Notes: generated by a model from the sequence alone, not told the origin. Counted from the first letter of the stretch, positions 47,602-59,077 are shown. The stretch is DNA of 64,000 nt from Ignelater luminosus (GCA_011009095.1 VTPC01091305.1:1-64000), one strand, 5' to 3'. Numbers and translations are program-made.

Positions 47602-48744
47602 CACAGTGTGTTTATTTTAAAACGATCCACCCTTAATATCTCGTAAACAAATGGAGATATAGAATAAGAAAAAACATGTTAATTTATTTATGGAAGGGGA
47701 CATTAAAATACATAATTAACACAATAATAGAGGGCGCTGGGTTTGCTCTCGCACACATAAACTCAAGATCCTAAATGGCACCTCACCACTTTTGATACGC
47801 CGTTGGAAAGGGAATATCAATAGCAATCTTTTGGTAAAAACAAAATTAAAATTGGCCTACTATATCAAAGATTACACCACAAAATGTCCCATTTTAGTGA
47901 TGAGTTTATATCGTGTTAGTTAAGTAAACATACGCATTTTAATTGTTTCGGTACTTATTTCGGACATGAAACCAATGAATGTAAACATTTTTAATTAAGT
48001 AATTTAAATTTAACTATCAATAGAATGTCAAAACAGCAGAAAACGGACAATATTTTAAAGGAAGTACCTAACATAGCGACTAACAGTAGCAGATCAATTC
48101 ACTCTATTCGACTCCAAATAGGAGTAGTGGCAGTTATTCTTCAATCAAGACTATGACAAAGACGATAAATTGATCACCTCGATTCAAAGTTACTATACAA
48201 AACATCTCACTATAATAACAAAGGTAAGTCATATTTTCTACGTAAATTGTCGCATCTCGATTGTTTTAATTTGTACTCTAGATGACCAACAAGTGCAACT
48301 TTACATGTTCTGACATTGCATAAGATGCATTGCGCTATGGTGAGTTCCTACGTTTAGATATTGTTTTCAAAAATTATTTATTTCGTGTTGTTCCTTCACT
48401 TTTGTTTTTACCTTCTGTTGACGGTTCAATTTACAATAATTAATTAAAAATGCCTATTTTCATGTGTTTTGCATCCGAAATAAGCACCAAAACAACTGAA
48501 ATAGGTTTCTTTACTTAGTTAACGCAATTTAAATTCTTAACTAAAATGAAACATTATTTTCTTTCCATCCATTTAAGATTTTGAGGTTATGTGTGCGAGA
48601 GCAAACACAACGACCTCTATGAATCAGTTAATTCTGTATTCTAATATCCTTCTCTATAAATAGATTGACGTGTTTTTTTATTCCAATAAATTTATTTGTT
48701 TGGGGGATATTAAGGGTGGATTATTTTAAAATGAACACACTGTA
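47602..48744. mobile_element. foldback element with long inverted arms, no gene
   Basis: The two halves are inverted copies of each other. Outer arms match from (C/T)ACAGTGTGTT at each end through CCACCCTTAATATC and GTTTGCTCTCGCACACATAA, about 170 bp. After roughly 100 bp present only on the left, the match resumes inward (ATTTCGGA and AGTTAAGTAAA-type blocks) to about 48,010 and 48,410. TA lies outside both ends (47600-47601 and 48745-48746). No ORF is present. It is probably a non-autonomous element moved by a TA-targeting transposase, which is inference from the flanks. Confidence 0.8.
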
Positions 48745-48746
48745 TA

Positions 48747-51700
48747 TAGCAAAAGGACTCTGGAAGGGACACATGCCAGGTATAACTAGAAAATATTAAA
48801 AACGACATGCGATATTAATATGAGATTCTTCATAAGACTTTATTGTAATATTCTAGGCGATGTTATGTTTTTGAAAACTATAATTTTATTTAGGAAAACA
48901 TTTTTTCCAGAACGCACTGTTTCTGAGTAAAACCGGGTTATTTAAAAATCTACCGAACTCAATACCCAATCTCAGAATTTCCTGTCTTTATTATCTAGAA
49001 AGCCAACATGCAATGTTACTATAAAATCTTTTTGCATAATTTAGTAAGGAAAAGGGTTTTTCCAATTTTTCTTATAGAATATGTTATAAAGCTAAGAGTA
49101 AACAATAAAAAAGCAAGAGCAAATCAATAGGATCAATGCTGATGTGTTTAAAGTTACCAAGTTAAGGCATAATATTTTGTAATTTGAAAACAGTTTCGTC
49201 ATTTAAAAACAGTTTGGAGAGTGCACTTGAATCGTTCACCAAAACCGCTATCTGTCATCAGTAGATTGTTGGACAAAAGTCTTTTATGACATCCTAATTG
49301 TATTTTGGTTAACGATAGCCTTATTCAGTACCATAAAGAACTGATTGGTATTTGCTCAATTTTTCTGCCTCTGTCTTGACAAGGAAGTTTCAAATTGTGT
49401 TTCATCCTTTAATAGCGCAGTATACTCGTAAGTGCAGGCAGAGGAACTGGGCATACAAAAACCTGTTGTGCTTCAGTCGTACAGAAAAGAGACTGTACTT
49501 TGTTAACATTCAAATTAGTTCTCAAACTATTTTTAGCTTTTTGCTTTTGTATTTTTCCTTGTACTATTTATTACTGGTTAAATGATGCTAAATCAATGTG
49601 AACGCCTTCAACCAGGTTTTTCTCATTTTGGAAGATTTACACGTAAAAGTTTTAAGTTGATAGGAATGAAGATAATCAGTTGTTCAGTTGATATTTCAAA
49701 TGAGTTGCTTAGGATTATGACAAACTATTATCCAAGTAAAAAATTCTGACATCTCACTTTGGAAGCTCATATTTCAAAAACTATGCAACGGATTTTAATC
49801 AAACAAATTTTATTTTAATTCAAGTTTATTTCTCTGTGACAGCATATGTAATTTCAAAATTTTCCAAATAGACGTTTATTTATTAGGACAAAATATGTTT
49901 AAAAGACTCATATTCTAAAAACACCTGCATTCAAAGATTAATTAATAAAAAGTATTCATCCGGGAAAACAATACCTACATACAATAAAAGAGTGAACCTT
50001 AAACTACAGTTGAATTCAATTAACCTGCTATTTAGTTAATAATAAAGTTATAATGAAAAATCATGCCCCACTCAAATTGCTTATTGGAAGGGATATTAAA
50101 AAAGTTCTTGATTTCTTGCTATAAAGGAAAATAAATTAAGAACCAAACATGAGATTTGTACAATCTAGCCACAAATAGCTTATCGATAAACTGTAAAACT
50201 TTTGTAAATATGGAATTTAAAAATTTCTAAAGTAAGAGGTAAGGATATTTTACACGTATGAAAGCATGCATACCAAAATCTAGCAACTTATGCAAAAGTA
50301 CTTTTGCTGCAAACACTAATCAGTTAACCACCACGATACCAATTTAAAATGTACATTTTCGATTATATTTAAAATTAATTTCTTTGTTTTGTCATGTAAA
50401 ACTCTTGGTTTATGACAAGCTTCACATGTTTATTGGCCCACATTTTTGTTCTTGGTCTTATCTAACGTTCTTTAGAATTTAACCAATGATGTATGATGGT
50501 AGTTTCTTGATTTTCTATTTTCTTAACTTTTAATCAAGCCTCTGAATAGCAGTTGTTTCTCGGGGTACTTGATTTCACAAGGGTTTATTTTTTCCAAAGA
50601 GTACTATTCATACTTGTTAAAGAGTTCTTGAGTTCTCGCTGTATATATGTTTGTTGTTCACCATAGACAAAGTTATTGTTAATGCACTTTTCATAGCAAA
50701 TTAACGCTCAATTCAGAAAAAACTCAATTAAAATCTTAACGTTTTAGAAAATAAGTGTAGTAGCAAATTTTTCTAAAATGGCAATTAAGTATTTGAATAT
50801 TCACTAGAGCCCCAGTGGTATATTTCGTTAAAAATGTTAGCTCCTCTAGGATATATACAGAAACGCATGATGCATATTGACAACTGTTTGGTGTTTTGCG
50901 GTTGAGTAAAGAGGTTGGTAAGTAGCGTCTAGAATTTCCAATTGATCACCATCCCTGACAGTTACGTCTTTTGTGTTTGAGAAGCCAAAGCTGTTTAACT
51001 ACGCGAACCACCAAAGTTCTGCTACTTCTCATCCGGCTGTTTGATACTGCACTCCTTCTAGAAAGCACCATCATTGTCCAAGTTTATTAGTGTTGTCCAT
51101 CGTAAGTGTATCTATACATTATTGTAAACTGAATGTTTTTTAACACTGACTACGACAGATACAACATTATAACCTTGGAAATGACACACCACTATGACTT
51201 TGGACTCTGTTCTGCGTCGGAAGTCCCAGGTCGTCTGCGAGTTTCACCACTACCTCCGATCGATTCTGATACTACAACTCCGCTACTTCAACGTCATCTT
51301 GGGTTGGGGATCTCAGGTCATCCACAAACAATACTACATCAACCAACAGGCCAACTTGCACCGACTCCATTTCAACCATCTACAGTGGTTGCGTTCATTC
51401 ACCACCACTTGCAAGTTTCCATTTCATTCCCAGATTATCATTTCATTGGCTCAAAAGTAGAAGACTCTCAAACAGCTCGGCCACCTTCGGTGGCTTAATC
51501 AACTTAAATTTTATTCATTCATTTTTTCACGTTGTCAGCTATGCTAAATTCTACTTTAACAGGGCAAAAACAACTTTTAGTCTCCGTTGTTGTTATTGTT
51601 GATGTACGCGCAACAGGCATCTCTAAAAAGGGATAAATACATTTAGTATTACTTGTTCGACTGAGAGTTAAGCCTTCGAATCTCTGGTAGAGAGTCTAAT

Positions 51701-52145
51701 TAATATAATATGCTGGAAATTTTAATTCTTCTAGCTTATACATATATGATTCAAATAATCCCAGATTTAAGAGAACTGCGAGGAACAATTATTATCTTAA
51801 CTTATATAACTTAAACTATGATCAACAGTTTTTTTTTAATTCAGAAGTGGCCAAGAAAATCGAAAGATTTACTTAATATTGTAATAAACGAATTCACACG
51901 TTAGATTATTTTCTGCGTCGATCCAACAGACACTTCCATTTCAATTCTAACTTCAACACAGCAATTTATTAAATCAACTTTGAACTACAGAAGATGCTGA
52001 GAATATTTACCTTCTTTTTTAATGTAGAGTGCAACGCGTATCTACATGTTATTGAAGACTTTTCGTGAAAGGTAAAGTGCACTTTTATTTCATTTTTCTA
52101 CAATGTTTCATAGTAAATCTTGCATAGTATGTACTGGTGTCTTGA
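48747..52145. other. no gene recognised
   Basis: AT-rich, apart from a GC-richer block at 51,000-51,500. That block holds two overlapping plus-strand open frames (51133-51498 and 51194-51460) without known motifs, and ends in a perfect hairpin, GCCACCTTCGGTGGC, near 51,479-51,493. I cannot tell whether the block is an exon, an LTR piece or chance. Confidence 0.35.
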
Positions 52146-52149
52146 AAAT

Positions 52150-52640
52150 GGTGACCTTGGCGTTCAAGCTATGTGTGGTCAAGCATTGTCTTGCTGAGAG
52201 TAATCAATCAATAAACGATGGTAATATGTTATTCTGATATTGTTCAGCATTGATGGAATCCTCAACCAAATGGGACTGATTATTTTTCATCGTGAAAGGG
52301 CCACCCAAGGAAGTTTTCCTTATAACATTAAAGTTGTCAGTACTCCGCATCCTCATTACTTGTGAAATCACGTATCCGGATAAATGAAACCATGACTCAT
52401 CTGAGAAGAACATCAAATCTAAAGTGTTATCATTAAGAGTGTCCCAAAACTAGATGCAGTACGCAACTTTTTTATTGTAATCTGGTGGCAAGAATTCCTG
52501 ATGAAGCAGTACTTTATATAGAAAAGCATATCCAATCCTTTTTAAAAATGGATTGACACCTTGTGATAGCTTCCGAAGTGACAACGTTGTTTCTTTCTCC
52601 AGTCGAGCTCTTCCTTCTACGACCACCACTGCTACTTCAG
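52150..52640 (-). pseudogene. DDE transposase fragment
   Basis: Minus strand: EGRARLEKETTLSLRKLSQG and KRIGYAFLYKVLLHQEFLPP precede a stop near 52,452. The first catalytic region LMFFSDESWFHLSGYVISQV follows, with the GGPFTMK and VEDSINAEQYQNNILPSF segments typical of the middle of insect DUF4817/DDE_3 transposases. The second and third Asp regions are absent, so the copy is truncated at its 3' side. Confidence 0.75.
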
Positions 52641-52644
52641 GAAA

Positions 52645-55325
52645 ATTCTCATTTAAATATAAATGTGGATTATGAATTCACTCACTATTTTCTCAACGTT
52701 GACAATTTCCATAAAATGACAAAATCATAAAAATTTTATGTTCTTGAGCAAACATTTTATTATTGTAATGCAAAATTTGACAGTTACAAAGATAATAAAA
52801 ATCTATTTGATTTGGTTTTTGTTTTATTACTGTATATACTAATCAAAGACACTGCTTTTCTTTTTTATAGCCAAAAGTGATGGCAATAATCTTTGATCAT
52901 TCGGTAGTAGCGTTACACTCATTAGGGGAGTTCAACGAATCAATGATTATGATTTAAATTGAATTAAATCAATTTAGCGTTTTGTTGAACAGTTTTAACA
53001 CACAATGGAAATTTGAGTGTTGGCTTGGTTTTAACACGTACTTGAGAGTAAGTAATATCAATTAATTAAAATTTTTTGAATCGATTTATCTCGATCAGTG
53101 CCTTCTAAACGTAAAAAATAAATTATTCTAAAAAAAATTGTGAATCGATATTACTAATATTTAACGCCATATTTTATTGTTCGCTGTGTCAGAACTGATT
53201 TTGTTTTAATCATACATTATAAAGTAGTTTCATGCACATCGATAACTGTAGCTGTTCTACTGTCAAGCTTCAGTACAGCGAAATCAACCTTATTTGGATC
53301 TGCCGCTGTTATTTATGTATGGTACATGCAACGTTTCTAAAAATGGGTAAACTTAGGAAGCTTTAATCTTTTATAAAACTTTCAAAGATCTTTCCAGTTT
53401 ATTCATCAGATATACTACCTTGATTTTTGAAATTTTTTGAGTAGAACTCTAAACGGGATAGCTTTCCACTATCCAGTACAATCTTATCAAAATGTCTTAC
53501 ATATTTTTTACACTTAACATATTGAATAGTTATTGCTACTAAACTGTAATTTAGATCTTGTGATTTAGTTTTACGTTTTTCTAGTAGTGAATTTAGAAAG
53601 ATTACGAAACACAAGGCTACATACGTTACGTAATTGCACTATGCCTTACTAGGTATTGCTTATAAGTAAATGTCAGAAAAACTGTTCTGAGTTATTTTAA
53701 TGTGAGAGTTGAAATAACAAGGCTGTGATTCACGTACGAACTGTGTTTGAACCAGCATATTTGATCTGATTTGTGTTAGTAACTAATGAATGAAAACACT
53801 GATATGGTTTGTTGAACTCTTCGTCAGCGTTCGCTGAAAAAATGGTCACGTAAGATTTTTCTTTAAAGTTAACTATACATTGTTCATATTATATCTAGAC
53901 AAGCAACTAAAAACATAAATCTAGATGAAATTAAATTTGCAAATTTAAAATTTTTTGCGTTTTGACGTTTTTCTCTCAATTCCTCTTGTAAAACAAGGGT
54001 TTTATTTACAATTTCAAAACAGCAATTTAGGCAAAAATAAATTAAAATGTCAACAAAGAATGTTTCATAATTTTAAATTTCATGCTTTCTTATTAAATTT
54101 AAATAAGAGGTGGATGTAATTACTTTTCTCTAACGTCAGTGTTAATATCAATTCGATTAATGAAATTAATGAAAAAGAAGAGAAAATTATATCAATCTCG
54201 TGGAGGATTAAAAGATAAACCGCCGGTTTAAATGTTGCAAAACTTGTTAATTTATAAATTTCAGCAAGCAATTAATAAAACATTTAGTATGGAGGGAAGC
54301 GTTAAGCCGAGCTGAAAACTTTCAGAAAATACGTTTTAACAAAACAATACAAAAGCGGCTTTAATTACGTGTAGGTTTTAACAAATTGGCAAATCTATTA
54401 TTATATTTGAACCGGAAAACTGTATTATGGAAATTACTTCTACTTCCTTTATTCCTTTGTCATAGAAAAATTTTCATATTGATAATTTTATTATATAGAA
54501 AAAACTTGATTGGAAGACTGCCTTGCTTCGTGCAAATACATACATTTGTTGTTATTTTACATCATGGATAAAATCGAAACGGAACTTTGAAATGCGTAAA
54601 GCGTAGTATTCCATAAGGGATGCTTTATGTCTATATAACTTGTTAATTAGTACGGTCCGTGAATAATTGAGTAATATGAGGCTCATTTCTGTTTTATTAA
54701 TAAGGGGATTGTGTTACTCATCGCTCTCTCATGGATGTTACATCGATATTTTTCCTGGAATCACCCTGTTCCATCACTGTTACAATTTTAAATTTCTTAT
54801 TGGATTAGCTATCTTAACAAAAACGTCACGTGCTGCGTTGCACACTAAATAAATCACATCTAATTGATATTAATTGATTCCTTTTCTCTACTTCTGTATT
54901 TCTTTTCTTTTCTACTTTCCAAATTAAGAAAAATCATCGCTCCTTTAGGACAAAAATGAAAAATACCCCCTTCATTCCTTAAATGTTAATAACATACAAC
55001 TAAATAAAAATAATTATAATGCAAAACAAAAATATACGTAATCCGCCATATTATTTCAAAATTGAGATCCACCATGCAAAATAATGCAATCATTCCCGCA
55101 CACAAATATAAAACTTACCTTTTAAAATAGAATCACATCCGCATAAAACGCATGATGATTTATTTAGTCCGCTACATCCGAAAACAGTAACGAGCATCGG
55201 TAAAATAAAATTTTAAAAGTTTTTCATTTAATTAGCGTAAAAAGATAAGGGTAGAGAACACCACGACGTTTTAGAATTTATTTAAAAGAGAGAGGAAAAA
55301 AAGAAAACTGATTATGATTAAATAC
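52645..55325. other. no gene recognised
   Basis: AT-rich throughout. No coding or repeat feature can be supported. Confidence 0.4.
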
Positions 55326-55329
55326 GAAG

Positions 55330-55560
55330 ATTTGCAATGACAGATTTCGATCGACTTTGATGTGGGTCCATGCTTCCCGTTTTAATACCAACGTCGCATC
55401 GGTTAAGGGGTGGCTACTGTAGGGTTAAGTCGTTAACCGGGAGCTGAGATGCTGCGTCCGACACACCTCTGGATGCTGGATCGACTGCGGCGTCGCGACG
55501 CACCATTGATTCAAGAGCATCACCCGTGCACAGAGACGTTCGTTATCATGGGAACGGGAT
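55330..55560. promoter_or_regulatory. GC-rich, CpG-rich island, possible exon or promoter
   Basis: A sharp compositional island in very AT-rich DNA, with many CpG dinucleotides (for example GGCGTCGCGACGCACC). On the minus strand 55417-55542 is open for 42 codons and reads protein-like (TGDALESMVRRDAAV, then SRGVSDAASQLPVNDLTLQ). No clear splice sites frame it and I do not recognise the peptide. It could be a short host exon, a 5' UTR or promoter, or a GC-rich repeat. Confidence 0.35.
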
Positions 55561-55561
55561 A

Positions 55562-56009
55562 ATTATCTCCCCTTTTATTATTAATTTTGCAATTGTAGTA
55601 ATTTTATTTCTTGTTTTATATCATTGTTGTTCTCATACTATTGTCAAATTAAAGTTTGAATTATTTAAAAAAAAACTCATTTTTGTCAAAAAAAACCCGG
55701 AAAGCATTAAATAGCTGTGTTTATGATAGAATGAAATTATACAAGGTGTTCCAAGCATAAAAGTTAAGTTAATACTTTGTAGTTTCAACATGAAATCTGT
55801 TTTATTTGAAAATCTAATGTTTATAAATATAAAATTACCTAATAAACTATGTAATGTACGTCTAGAAAGACAACGAATTTTATATTTTTCCTTCTTCTTT
55901 AAATCTTGCACGTTTACTTTCCCACTTTTTAAGGTTAGGCAATTTCGTCTTGCTGGTTAAGAAGACAAGCATTTCTCTGTCAAATAACTACGAATGCGGG
56001 AAATAAAAA
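55562..56009. other. no gene recognised
   Basis: AT-rich flank of the gypsy insertion. It contains ACAAGGTGTTCC at 55741, resembling the terminal motif of other elements here. Confidence 0.35.
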
Positions 56010-56013
56010 TTAC

Positions 56014-56395
56014 TGTAATGTTCCTTTTATATAAAACGTTTATTTATATTTAATAATATTTATTTTTTACTTAGTTTATTACAATTTATTTCCAGAATTT
56101 ATTTACATTGAATTATTTATTTAATTATGTACAGAAGAATTTATTTATCACTAATTAACATTTATTTCGTTCGTAACTACTAGCTGCTTGACTGTAGAAC
56201 TGCCTTCTGCTCGGTCAACGCCGCCTTATATTCGTTTCCGCGTGGTTCTTGATGAGCCCAGAAAGTTCGCGTTCCTTCTGGAACATTCGACGGTGGAACA
56301 GTCTCGATAGTTCGACATTTCTCCGGCACATTCGACCAGCTTGTTCGAGACTGTTCGGGACTTTTTCTAGAATATTCTACGGGTGGCGCGTTACA
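56014..56395 (-). repeat. 3' LTR of the gypsy element
   Basis: 382 bp; on the minus strand it starts TGTAACGCGCC and ends AACATTACA. It matches 59127-59507 with about 15 differences including one indel. It encodes the tail of the macro-domain ORF. Confidence 0.95.
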
Positions 56396-57370
56396 CTGCC
56401 CCCTTCTTAACACTGTTGCGTCTTGTGACAGTGCCGAAAATGATGTTCCACGCATTTCTCTGCTTGTTCCGGCCATGGCTTCTGAATCATGACGGTACTT
56501 GCATGCCGAACCCCTAGAACACTTCGAGTTTTTGAAAAAGAAACAATCCACTGTTTTCTGACGCTTCTGGGAGGATGTTGCGGGATTATAACTGCAAACC
56601 AATACTTTCACACCGGCGTCCTGAAATATTACTTCCAACATATTTCGCACGGTACGCCAATCCAGCTGATCTAGACCACATCCAATTTTCGGCATAGCTA
56701 ATTTCTTCACCCCGTGTGCTTGGAGCTGTATCTTCAAGTTGTGAAGAGCCTTCCACAAAGCCTCATACTGCGGCTTCTCACATGAACGAGGTTTCGTGAC
56801 CAGATAATAAAGAAATCGTCCCTGGTCTTGTAGATAGCAGGTTTTGCCTACCTCGGGGTGTTGTAAAGATACTTCTCTCGTGCAACCAAACTTGAACTTG
56901 AAGTCGACAGCTGTACCTCGGGACATCTTCAAATCTTTCGCCACGCAGTGAGCTAGAGAGTATTCTTCCGCAACTTCAAACAGGTTTCTTTGTTGTTCAT
57001 GAACAACACCAAAACGAGCTTTCCTACCATTTGAGTAAAAAGTCATAAAGTCAGTAAACAAGGGTCTCTGATCATCAATCGCTGCAACCGCTGCGGGTTG
57101 TATTTCGGCCTCTGGTTCTTCTATATCGACTTCATTTCCGTCTGCATACGGGGCTAACCGGTTGGTGTGCACAACCATCATCTTTCCCCTTGGTGGTTTT
57201 CTGATACGATATATCAGGTCATTTATTCGTTTAATGACCTTGTAGGGCCCTTCCCATGCTCTTTGCAGCTTTGGAAATAAGCCTCTTCTTCTTTGAAGAC
57301 AATAGAGCCAAACTAGATCTCCAGGTTGATACCCTCCTGCTTGGGCTTTAATGTCGTATCGCTTTTTCAT
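56180..57370 (-). CDS. GPY/F module, TARG1-like macro domain, CCCH finger (Pol C-terminus)
   Basis: A 396-codon open frame continuing the integrase. Residues 1-75 are the integrase C-terminal GPY/F module (GDLVWLYCLQRRRGLFPKLQ, then WEGPYKVIKR). After an acidic linker, residues about 123-262 resemble the macro domain of TARG1/OARD1, which removes ADP-ribose from acidic residues of proteins. Matching motifs: SLAHCVAKDLKMSRGTAVDF, RFLYYLVTKPRSCEKPQYEA and LAMPKIGCGLDQLDW. Lys193 and Asp234 sit where TARG1 has its catalytic Lys84 and Asp125. Residues 276-294 form a CCCH zinc finger (C-x7-C-x5-C-x3-H). From residue 326 to the end the protein is encoded in the 3' LTR. The frame is now cut from integrase by a one-base loss at the ATGA overlap (57367-57370). 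A function in ADP-ribose removal or RNA binding is inference. Confidence 0.85.
   Translation of the reverse strand: MKKRYDIKAQAGGYQPGDLVWLYCLQRRRGLFPKLQRAWEGPYKVIKRINDLIYRIRKPPRGKMMVVHTNRLAPYADGNEVDIEEPEAEIQPAAVAAIDDQRPLFTDFMTFYSNGRKARFGVVHEQQRNLFEVAEEYSLAHCVAKDLKMSRGTAVDFKFKFGCTREVSLQHPEVGKTCYLQDQGRFLYYLVTKPRSCEKPQYEALWKALHNLKIQLQAHGVKKLAMPKIGCGLDQLDWRTVRNMLEVIFQDAGVKVLVCSYNPATSSQKRQKTVDCFFFKNSKCSRGSACKYRHDSEAMAGTSREMRGTSFSALSQDATVLRRGQCNAPPVEYSRKSPEQSRTSWSNVPEKCRTIETVPPSNVPEGTRTFWAHQEPRGNEYKAALTEQKAVLQSSS
56396..56408 (-). promoter_or_regulatory. polypurine tract of the gypsy element
   Basis: On the minus strand AAGAAGGGGGCAG lies directly against the start of the 3' LTR, where plus-strand DNA priming takes place in LTR elements. 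It also codes, being inside the macro-domain ORF. Confidence 0.75.
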
Positions 57371-58508
57371 TTGTCACTGGCCATCTGAATATTACGACAA
57401 ACATTTTCATGAATGGAGTTTAACTTTTTACGAAGGTTATCAACGTAATCATCACCGACCACGTCATTTTCAGTGGGTTTGAAACCAAACCTTAGATCAC
57501 ATGGTAACCGAATTTCGCGCCCGAACAACACCGCAGCTGGGGTTTGGCCAGTTGTTTCTTGTACAGCCGAGCGGTTTGCCATTAGAAACAGATGCAGGTA
57601 TTGGTCCCAATCGCGCTGATGCTCGGACACCACCTTCGACAAGTACTTCCCCATTGTTCTATTCATTCTTTCCACCATTCCATCCGACTGTGGGTGCAAC
57701 GGTGTAGTTCTTGTTTTTCTGATGCCCAATGATTGGCACAACTTTTGGAATAGTGCCGACTCGAAGTTCCTGCCCTGGTCGGAATGCAACTCCAGTGGGA
57801 CACCAAAACGGCTAAAGAGTTCTTTCACTAGCACGTCGGCAACCGTAGCCGCTTCTTGGTTTGGTATGGCGTATGCCTCGGTCCATTTACTAAAGTAGTC
57901 CATTGCCACCAAAATATATTTATTTCCTGCTTCCGTCTCAGGGAATGGACCTGCAATATCTATGGCGATTCTTTCAAATGGACTACCGACGTTATACTGT
58001 CGCATCGGGGCCTTCTTCCTACCAAGTGGCCCATTACCGCTTGCACAAACTTCGCACCGTCTGCACCATTCTCTGACGTCTTCCTTGCAGTTCATCCAAT
58101 AAAACCGTTTCCGAATCTTCGCCAGTGTTTTCTTAACTCCCAGATGGCCTCCCGATGGCCCATCATGCAACTGTCGCAACACTTCAGGAACCCTGTTTTT
58201 AGGAACCACTAACTGCATTCTTATTTCGGTTCCTTCTTCGTTTTCTAAAACTCTCTTTAGGAGACCATCTTGTACCCTCAGCGAGTCCCACTGTGCCCAA
58301 TACGCTTTCACAATCGAGCCGTATCGGGCTATTTCTTCCCAAGCCGGTGTGCGATCCGCTGTCTTCCACTCCAATACCATTCGTAAGTCAGGGTCGCTTT
58401 CTTGGTCTTTCTGAATTTCCGCGGGCTCCCAATAGTCATTAACAACTGTGGTGCGTCGTACTTGATGTTCACCATGATTAGTCTCAATTCGCGAGCAGTG
58501 TTTGCAAT
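57367..58508 (-). pseudogene. Ty3/gypsy integrase with RNase H tail remnant
   Basis: Open from the deletion junction near 58,508 to a stop at 57,367. The first residues (DCKHCSRIETNHGEHQVRRT, then WEPAEIQKDQESDPDL) look like the end of an RNase H-integrase spacer. Numbering from the Met at 58380: an HHCC zinc-binding domain (H72, H79, C109, C112), then the catalytic core with Asp141 (IAIDIAGPF), Asp201 (LHSDQGRNFES) and Glu237 (MVERMNRT). The last two are separated by 35 residues, the D35E spacing of retroviral-type integrases. The core would insert element cDNA into the host genome. The frame ends ASDK-stop, overlapping the next ORF; loss of one A in the run at 57,367-57,371 explains the break. 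Otherwise intact. Confidence 0.92.
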
Positions 58509-58510
58509 CG

Positions 58511-59077
58511 TTACTTATTAGTAACAGCAGCCGCTTCGAACTGCATTAAATAAGTGGACCAGGCAATCTTTCCATCGAAGATTGGAGGCTGCACATGATT
58601 TTTCGGCGTACCATTGCTTCCAATAACCGCCAAAGGTTGTTCGTGGATCACCCGTTCCGCAGGTGGAAGTAGTATATCTTTAGGTACCTCGCTGCGAGCG
58701 TCTACACTTTCTTCCACGACTTGACCCATAGTGTACATAGCAAACTTTTGTTGTAGTTCGACATATTTTTGGTATAATCCATCAACTTCTTTTTTCATTG
58801 TATTCATTTCTTCTTTAATTTCCGTTTGCACGTTATTTATTTAACCTTTTATATTTTCCATATTTAAATTCATTTCACTTTGCACGTTATTTATTTCACT
58901 TTTTATATTTTCCTTATTCGAATTCATTTCTTCTTTAACCCCTTTAATTTCACTTTGCTCGTTATTTATTTCACTTTTTATATTGTCCGTATTTGAATTC
59001 ATATCTTGTTTAATTTCTTGTAACATCTTAATTAATTCGTTATCCGTTTTAGCTGAGGCAGATCTTGTGGTAGGCAT
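58511..59077 (-). pseudogene. Gag N-terminal fragment with coiled-coil repeats
   Basis: Begins MPTTRSASAKTDNELIKMLQ. It then has about three tandem copies of a helical unit (ENIKSEINNVQSE with MNSN spacers), clearly coiled-coil, followed by KKEVDGLYQKYVELQQKFAM and a linker ending PPIFDGKIAWSTYLMQFEAA. The FDGK-W-YLMQFEAA motif is the beginning of the Gag domain in this gypsy lineage. An in-frame TAA (58841-58843) replaces a Glu codon of the third repeat, so the protein is cut. The frame ends three codons after EAAAV at the deletion junction; capsid and nucleocapsid are missing. Confidence 0.85.

Noticed and set aside
51133..51498. 121-codon plus-strand frame in a GC-rich block
   Set aside because: An overlapping second frame is open over the same block, composition is Pro/His/Ser-rich and low in information, and no motif is recognisable.
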